Shown in pieces: positions 56,845-64,000 of a DNA stretch of 64,000 bases. A program made the translations under genes and the position numbers. Positions within the stretch are counted from its first letter, which is position 1; each line of letters opens with the position of its first letter. Below the pieces are notes generated by a model. The model was not told the origin of the DNA, made no database searches, and was given only the letters and a program-made list of their open reading frames with translations. The DNA comes from Patella vulgata (taxonomy: Eukaryota > Mollusca > Gastropoda > Patellidae): assembly GCF_932274485.2 (NCBI RefSeq), contig NC_065883.2, positions 14,506,222-14,570,221 on the forward strand, in the 5' to 3' direction.

Positions 56845-59800
56845 GTAGGCAACAAAGACATCAACATCGACGTGACGTCGTTTTTGTTGTTGACTTGAAT
56901 CGGGTTTTAAGACATACATAATTACATAACACTAGATCTAGTGATCTACCTAAGAAAAATCCGAATTATCGGAAAAGTAAGACATATTTTTTCGAGTTCT
57001 AGACCGGAAATGTTTTACCGGAAAGTCGGAACAAATAGACCCGAGTTTTCGTCCTCCAGCGACATCATTCTCCAGCAGCCGAGCAAAGTTTAAGATCTGA
57101 ATTTATTGACATCATGTAAAACGAAAATTAATAATTCAAATCTAGATCTAGCTCTATTTATATTTATTTATTGCATAATAAAACTAAGTAATACACAATG
57201 TTGATCCGGATTTATATTATAAGCCCACTTTCAAGACTGTTCCTTTGCCTTTAAAATCAAGTTTAACTCCTCTGACCTGTATGTTTTATGGATGTTTTGT
57301 ACAAATTGTATCTGTAGCTGAAGGTAAGCGTGTCGGGCCTGGAATTGTTCTGTACAAAACATATATTCTCCAATCTGTTAAAACTTGGGATAACAATTAT
57401 ATTCTATGTGGCTTTGATTGACAATGACAATTGATAATCATCGTGCCGGCCCGACAGTGGTCGTGGAATGGGCCTCCAATCAGTTAGGCCTATAGAATAG
57501 AAATTATACGGATTATGACATGAAAGTGTAGTTAGTCCAGCCTGTTCTCCCACCACTCCACCGGTGTCATGCCAGTCAAAAGTAGCACCGGTTGGTCTAG
57601 AAGCCTACTATGTCAATATTATTTATGAATAAATTCGGGAAACATTACACAGTCAGGCTGCTAACATATGCTAGCCTATAGTATAATATGGTCCAGTACA
57701 TGGTAATATAACAGTTTCTTTAGTTTTCAAGTACAGTGTTCTAGTAAGATCTAAGTAATATTTTGTTAAAGGGTCAATTTCGATTATATTTTGAAGAATA
57801 AAACTACTTAATTTTGTGCTAAAAACCGTTAAAATCCTCTACCTTAGGACCGAGCAATTCACCCAATATTGGCAATATACGTGATACGTTTTCAAACAAC
57901 TTAAACCCGCCAGTCTTCGTCTGAAAATGGAGACCTGTGTCCCAACCTTAACTATACGGTGTCTGGATAGAAGCAGACTTTTATTTTATAAAAATAACGT
58001 GTAGGTGAAATTTACCTTCGTTATCAAGTACAGCACGCGGGTTATGCACTGTATAGACCTCTAAAGGAACGACAATAGATTATCAGGTCGTCCAACGAAA
58101 TCTTAAAAGGGTTATGTGTCCGGATAAGCAGTTTTGACGTTCACGCCCGAACGACTCTATATTTTGAGCTGATACCATTCCTCTATATTTTGGCGCTTAA
58201 ATTTCATACGTACGATACACAGACTTTTATTGCTGAGACACTCTTGAAATCGGGTGGTGACTTTAAGTAGCTAGACCAGTAATTACAATTGTAATTAGGG
58301 TTTCACACTGCGTAGCTTGTGTGAAACACTATTGTTTTTGATAAAATTATTCTTATTATTATTCTTATTATTATTATTATTATTTTTTTCCAATTTGATT
58401 GTATCTCAGAAACTACTTGTCGGATTGATTCGATGTCTTCGGTTTCACTGGAAAAGTGGGTGTGACTTAGAGATTAAAGCTATTTCGAACGTTCTGCGAC
58501 AATGCGAAATGTCCGAAATCGTCGAATTTGTCGATTTTTGAAATATTGCCGTAATATTAACAATAATCGTCCGATTTTAACATTGGATACATTTTGACAT
58601 AGCCAGAGACAAGGCACATAGCCACGGTTCTTTAGATTTTTGATTTTCCACGAATCGTCGGAGGTATTAGGCGCCAAATTTTGAAAATTTAAATTTTTAC
58701 AAAAAACTTTTTTATTCATGAATATTTTAATGTGGTATTTTACCCAGGGTTAAAGACTCATCGTAAATTTCCTTGACCCCCATTGGCTAATTCAGTTTTT
58801 CAGTCCTGGATTAATTATTTATTGCTCGATTTGTATAAAACAAAGTTCATATGCTCCGTAATCCAAAATGTCATTTTTTTTGTTACCGGTAAAGTTACCT
58901 TTCGGCAACGGAAGTGACGTAAATTTAGCAAAAACTACAATTTTGACAGTTCGGTACCACTTTTTGAAAGCAAATATTATTTTTTTCAAATCTGGTATGA
59001 TTTCGTTTTCGGGTCATTTTGATTTAATGGTGAAAAAAGGTGAAAAAATGAGCTATTTACAACCCATTCAGGCTTTTCATATTTTAAAATATTTCTTCGC
59101 AACTTTCATAAACTTGTAGCATTAATCCATACGAAGAGAATCTATCTCAAAATTAGTTTGTAATATGAGCAGTTGCCGAGAAATGGTCAATTTTGCATGA
59201 GTCACTCTTTACGCTATTGTGTCTGTAAAAGAGTCAATTATTATTGGATTTTCATAAAAGTGACACCATTTGATGCATAATGTCAATTGTGACTAGTTCA
59301 ACTCAATTTAACATTTTCCATGTCACCGGAAATGACGAAATTTGGGTAAAAACTGTATTTATAGCCTTAGAAACAAATAATTTATTGAAATGAGTCGTAT
59401 TTGTTGTTTGTTTAATATTTTGATATTTGATTCTAATCAACTAATAGAATGAACCCATACGATCATATAGGTATCACAAAATGGTTTCTAACTTGTTTAG
59501 TTGTAGAGAAATAGGTAATTTTCAAAAGGTCACTTTTCAAGGTTTTTTGTCCATAAAAGTGTCAATTATTATTCGATTTTCATGAAATTTTCACTATGTG
59601 ATACCTAATGCCATTTACGATTTCATACAAGTAATTTAAGATTTTCATTATCACCGGAAGTAACGTCATTTTGGCAAAAACTGTATTTTTAGCTTTCAAA
59701 ACAGATATTTTATTCAAATGAGTCTGAGTTGTTATGTTTTTAAAATTATGATATTTGATTCCAATCAACAAATAGAATAAACCCATACGATCATACAGAT

Positions 59801-62800
59801 TCCAGAAAATGGTTTCTAACTTGTATGGTTGCAGAGGAATTGACGGTTTTCTACAAGTCACTTTTTAAGGTTTTTGGTCTATAAAAGTGGCAATTATTAT
59901 TCGATTTACATAAAATTTTCACCATGTGATGCCTTATGCCATTTCTGATTTCATAAAACTAATTGAATATTTTCATTATCACCGGAAGTACTGTACACTT
60001 ACATGTAACAAATATATAAAATGAATTGATATTGCTGGATTTGGTTGATTCGGCGTCCATTTTATTTGATGTGTGCAATGATGAGGTGGAAACCTGTTTA
60101 ATGGTTTCATTGGTACCGGAAGTGACATATGTTTAGGGTAACGTGGCACCGGTGAAACCCGTCATTACTGCATCGCAGTTTTAGTTTTAACTTTGTATTT
60201 ATGTTTTGGAGGTTTATTTTCAGCAAAAGTTAGTGATGTGATAAAGAAAGAAGGTGGAACATTAGAAGAATGTGCTAAATCTTGTATAGATGAAACAACT
60301 ATAAAATGTCGATATTTTAAATTTATTAACAGTACTAAAATCTGTTTAATGTCAGCTATAGATCACCCTAACCTTAAAGAATATTTTCAAGATGAAACAA
60401 TTTCGGGAACTTCAGACCAAAACTATAACTCGAGAGGTAAGTTACAAAACGACCACAAAATATGGTCAATTATAAAAATGTAAATTTCAAATGAAGTTAA
60501 AGGCAAACATATTCATTCTTGTAAACCCAAAATGATCGCGAATAACCAGGTAAGCACACGGGAAACGCTTAACCACTGAAACCCTTTGTTTTGAAAAAAA
60601 ATAAGAATGGATTAAGAATACCTCCTCCACAGAAAATCATTATAGGGCCGGTCATTGCATAAAAAAATATTGTGTATTAAAAAAAAAAAAAATAGGACCG
60701 CAAATATATGATTATGTAGCAAATATAGATATGTTGGCCGAAAAAGTTTCTCGCTACTTTGCAGTCTGGGTTTCCCTTCTCTTTTTCTTGAATTCTCTTT
60801 TTTTTTTATTCTTTGACTTGAAATTTGTTTTTGACTTGAAATTCTCGTTGTTTTTTGGGGTTTTTTTTTTAGATAAGGTTAACAGAGAAATGAGAAAGAT
60901 TGTGACCGTTACGAAGGAAGCATATGAAAAACAAAAATTACGACTGGAGAAATTAGTGGAGAGTATATCAAAACTTGAAAAGGAATATAACAAGATAAAG
61001 GTTGGATTATTGCTTTTATATATTGTTGAGCCACAGTTACCGACATTGAGGTCTTCTCTTCCTTCATCTTTATTTTTACATTTAATAAAGCCAGACATTA
61101 ATTCACTTGATTTCATAGTTATGTTATGGTTTGTAATGTCTGTACTTTTCGTCTCGTTCACGTTTCATAACTCATGACTGCCATATATTTCATGTATGAG
61201 TACATTATTATTTTTTATTTAATTAATTATTATACAGTTTGATGTTTTATAAAATGAATAAACTAATAAATAATACTCGTTTTCTATAGCGCTAAACATT
61301 CAGTAATAGAATGTATGACTGCAATGTGACGCTTTACAATGTAAATATGATTATAAAAAACATACATGTTTATACAAATAAACAAAAGAATACAAAGGAA
61401 TAGTCAAGTTACAATACACAAATGGAAAGTGAAGCATTTAAATTATAGTTCAAAAAGTTTAAATATAGCCAAGTTTGGACTATTTTGGACTTCCAGAGGC
61501 AATCTGATCCATTCTTTTGGTGCTGCGTATATATATTAATATGATTTAATTGAACTATAATTCATGTGTAATTTGTATATAAATAAGCCTGGAAATAATG
61601 CACGGGACACGAATATCGTCAGACACAAATTAAAGCTTTGCCAGGCACAATTTCTCTGGTGTTTTCATTTTATTTGGCATAGTAATGTCTTTTATCAATG
61701 TGTTTATTGATAATTTTAATACATATCCGGCAAAATGTTCAAAATATCAGTTATTAGTTCAGTACTCTAAGCGTGTGACTGGGCTTGATTTCAAAAGCCT
61801 GTTACTTTGGTGTCATTATTAATTTCTTGGCCAGCATATTCAACTGTACACTTTATATATTATTTTTATTGAATATTTTATATATATATATATATATATA
61901 CATTACATATACTACTTTATATTTTTTAGACTTTGAAAGCGAACCTGGGTGAAATAACACAACAACTAAAGTTTGAAGAGAAAGAAAAACAACACGAGAT
62001 GAAAAGATTACATGATGACCGAACTAATAGTAACCGAGCACAAAAACTTCTGGCAACAAAACTACGTGAAGTCGCCTTACAGTCCAGTCGTGTTAAATCG
62101 GAGTTAAGGAACATAAAAGATACACAGAGAACGTTTAGTACAGAAATAGAAGCTTTAAGAAAAGCTGAAAATGATATGTATGGTAATGTTGTTCAAGTAA
62201 GTGTCATGTTGAGGAACAGTCAGAATAAGATTAGAGTTTAACATGTCATTGGTGACGTCCACAAATTATTTATATTGGCCAAACATAACGTAACGCGCTC
62301 ATCTTTATTCCGCAGAATAGAAATGTATTTGATTTACATATCCGCTGATACATCGAGGTTCAGGGCTTATCTAGCGTTTGTGTTTTGTTTTATTAATCCT
62401 CGTATCTTCTACTTCTAGTACCAATTTCATGGCCTTTGGTTTTGATATGCCCACATTTCCACGTGGGCGTATTTTGTCGTCGCCCCTGTCCGTCCGATTT
62501 GGACGAAACTTGAAATATAGGTTTATATCCCAAAGATCTCCGTTTCTTTCGCTATTGGCATGTATCGGACCGTAACTTCATGGATTATGGCCCAAGATTC
62601 AATTGTAGGAAAAATCACGTTTTTAGCTTGTTAACACTCAAAGAGGTCACAATTTTTATCCGATATTGATGAAACTTAAAACGTATGTTTATAACTTAAA
62701 AGGTATTTTTATATTCGAAAGATCTCGGTTCCTTTCGATATTCGCGCATATTGGACCGTAACTTTCTGGATTATGGCCCCCGATTGTACGTAAAATTACG

Positions 62801-64000
62801 TTTTTAGCTTGTGTACCCTCTAGATCTCGCAATTTTTATCCGCTTTTTAAAACTGTTAAAATATATCACGGTTACACCATGATGACGAGAGAGTTTTAAT
62901 TTCATGAAAATCGGACCGAAACTGCTCGATAAAATGGCTGCTCTCCGTACGCAAATAGTGTAAGTATGTACGTAATACCAAGGTTTTGTACCCACTACAG
63001 GTCACAATTTTTATCCGATTTTAATGGAACTTAAAATATATGTTTACATCCCAAAGATCTCGATTCCTTTTGATATTAGCCCATACCGGACCGTAACTTC
63101 TCTGTCCATCGCTTGTAAAATGTTCGCGTGTCTTGTCTGGCAACCGCTTGTTCATGTAAGTAGCGAAATATTTTATTGGACCTTTTTCCTGTTGCCCCTG
63201 CCTTATACCTATCCTAAATACTGAACTACAAACTAATTCGCCATGACCAGGCCTTCCCGTATTGGAGAACTCTCTTTTAAACGTTTTATATGGAATGGCA
63301 TATTGATTTTAACAGTCGATGTGATCAAGTTTTCATAAATTCCTTCTTGACGAGTAATATTTTGTTTCTTACAGATTAACCGTAAGACAACGAATCTTGG
63401 CAGTGAGTTGGGAAATATCAAAAATATGGATAGCGATATAAAGAATGAACTACTAGAAATGGGTAGAAATAGTCATAAAACAGACATGCAGATAGAGAAA
63501 CTACGTAAAGATATTATTACTCGTAAAGAAGAAGAACTTTCGGTAAGCCAACTATATTTTAGAATACCACATGTGTCTTATAGTACTGAGGTACTACTAC
63601 TACTACTACTACGACTACGATGACTACTTCTCACTACCTGTTACTACTTCCCTCGCAATAGAGTAATTTGAATGAAATTTTCAAATTATTCATTTTACAT
63701 GGTCTATTTTCGAACTATTATAGCAAGAATGGCTAGCCCTTTATCCAAATCTTACATAATGTATCTTAAGCATTCTTTGGCACATGGTACCATGCTGATA
63801 TATGCTGAAATATGCTAATAAGGTGAGAATACTGAAAGTCATAGATGCATGCAGTTTGATTTGACCATTGCCACATTGTACATATTGTCCATTATTAATT
63901 GGCCACGTACTATTGCAGTTGAAACCGGAAGTTGCTGGTGTTGAGAAGAACCAGAAGACCCTGGCTAAAGCTTTACAAGCGATCGCTCATAAAGTAGAGA
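56769..64000 (+). CDS. Secreted coiled-coil protein with PAN/apple-like N-terminus (partial, runs off window)
   Basis: Not recognised as a named gene. Exons 56769-56844, 60224-60436, 60873-61000, 61930-62196, 63375-63542 and 63919 to the window end give 311 codons, all junctions GT/AG and in phase. Exon 1 is a signal peptide (MEPATFLKGCTFWIVVLSGL, predicted cut after QSHA). Exon 2 has four cysteines (EECAKSC, KCRYFKF, TKICLMS), an arrangement like PAN/apple modules. Exons 3-6 are charged heptad sequence: REMRKIVTVTKEAYEKQKLR, QLKFEEKEKQHEMKRLHDDR, KDTQRTFSTEIEALRKAEND, MQIEKLRKDIITRKEEELS. Secreted, probably oligomeric by coiled coil. Mollusc lectin-like proteins such as fibrinogen-related or C1q proteins can have this layout, but the C-terminal domain is outside the window, so function is open. 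Confidence 0.75.
56845..58296. other. First part of intron 1 of the secreted gene
   Basis: No repeat or coding signal recognised; one more TGACGTCG (about 56872) near the start. Confidence 0.45.
58297..60190 (+). repeat. Family E element, nearly complete, 328-bp internal periodicity
   Basis: Left end GGGTTTCACACTGCGTAGCT, right end GGTGAAACCCGTCATTACTG and CATCGCAGTT, an inverted pair. Inside, CACCGGAA(A/G)T words recur at about 59325, 59653 and 59981, exactly 328 bp apart, with TTTTAGCC and CATACGATCATA in each unit. Non-coding. It ends 34 nt before the exon 2 acceptor of the secreted gene. Confidence 0.8.
60224..60436 (+). CDS. Secreted gene exon 2 (PAN/apple-like)
   Basis: Acceptor TTATTTTCAG, donor CGAGAG|GTAAGT. 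Encodes AKVSDVIKKEGGTLEECAKS to SDQNYNSR, in phase 1 at both ends, as modular extracellular exons often are. Confidence 0.8.
60437..60872. other. Intron 2 of the secreted gene
   Basis: A- and T-rich with homopolymer runs (60683, 60800s). Open frames here are low complexity. Confidence 0.5.
60873..61000 (+). CDS. Secreted gene exon 3
   Basis: Acceptor after a T10 tract (TTTTTAG), donor ATAAAG|GTTGGA. Encodes DKVNREMRKIVTVTKEAYEK to LEKEYNKIK, start of the coiled coil. Confidence 0.75.
61001..61929. other. Intron 3 of the secreted gene, with a small inverted repeat
   Basis: AATTATAGTTCAA (61441-61453) and TTGAACTATAATT (61550-61562) bound about 120 bp that may be a small MITE. A (TA)n run lies near 61880. 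Otherwise nothing. Confidence 0.45.
61930..62196 (+). CDS. Secreted gene exon 4
   Basis: 89 codons, phase 0; acceptor ATTTTTTAG, donor GTTCAA|GTAAGT. Heptad-rich, TLKANLGEITQQLKFEEKEK to NDMYGNVVQ. Confidence 0.8.
62447..63155 (+). repeat. Family W long repeat in intron 4 of the secreted gene
   Basis: Edges TTTCCACGTGGGCGTATTTT and GTCTTGTCTGGCAACCGCTT; core units with GGACCGTAACTTC and CACAATTTTTATCCG. More diverged than 49479-50225. Confidence 0.75.
63375..63542 (+). CDS. Secreted gene exon 5
   Basis: 56 codons, phase 0; acceptor TTTCTTACAG, donor CTTTCG|GTAAGC. INRKTTNLGSELGNIKNMDS to KEEELS. Confidence 0.8.
63660..63772 (+). repeat. Family H MITE-like fragment
   Basis: CGAACTATTATAGCAAGAAT to CATAATGTATCTTAAG, matching the right end of 1-175 and 15330-15527. 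Confidence 0.55.
63919..64000 (+). CDS. Secreted gene exon 6 (start only)
   Basis: Acceptor TATTGCAG; LKPEVAGVEKNQKTLAKALQ continues to the window end in the same frame. Confidence 0.65.
   Translation, partial: MKPEVAGVEKNQKTLAKALQAIAHKVE

Noticed and set aside
60731-61177. 148-residue frame around secreted-gene exon 3
   Set aside because: Only 60873-61000 has coding character and splice sites; the rest is intron read-through with phenylalanine-rich low complexity.
1-64000. LTR retrotransposon, retrovirus, Polinton or virus copy
   Set aside because: No gag, protease, integrase, envelope, capsid or family B polymerase motifs and no LTR pairs recognised; the only RT belongs to a non-LTR LINE.

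Overview
The window looks like nuclear DNA of a lophotrochozoan, most likely a mollusc. It is AT-rich and intron-bearing, crowded with tRNA-derived SINEs, TTAA-flanked MITEs, Tc1-type transposons, a LINE and long hairpins. The protein-coding exons are clearly metazoan. The species cannot be fixed from the sequence alone. I found no rRNA, true tRNA, CRISPR array, retroviral or Polinton-like sequence.

Layout. (1) 276-21317, minus strand: five exons of cytoplasmic tryptophanyl-tRNA synthetase (WARS1). They encode the N-terminal 247 residues; the KMSKS half lies left of the window. Its introns hold two nearly identical Tc1 elements (1433-2963 and 10534-12050), a nearly intact L1/Tx1-like LINE (about 3841-8333), hairpins, SINEs and MITEs. 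(2) 21.3-30.6 kb: degenerate minisatellites, then a 6.4-kb Mutator-like (MULE) element with an OTU protease-like region and 314-378-bp terminal inverted repeats (23297-29710), inserted into a SINE. Just beyond it, 30331-30542 is a short unique stretch with strong splice donors on both strands. (3) 31-47 kb: repeats, a decayed Tc1-like element (32881 to about 34266), and an intronless, once-frameshifted copy of BCKDHA (34838-36174, minus). (4) 47761-54636, plus strand: a complete five-exon WDR25 gene (529 aa). (5) 56769 to the window end, plus strand: the first six exons of an unrecognised secreted protein (signal peptide, PAN/apple-like cysteine motif, long coiled coil), with a cluster of CRE-like TGACGT boxes just upstream.

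WARS1 and WDR25 lie divergently and head to head, as I recall them lying on human chromosome 14q32. This looks like old conserved microsynteny, here stretched by about 26 kb of transposons and a retrocopy. I saw no clearly new molecular system. The best leads are the conserved divergent pair and its possible shared promoter, the MULE-OTU element, the hairpin family and the secreted coiled-coil gene.
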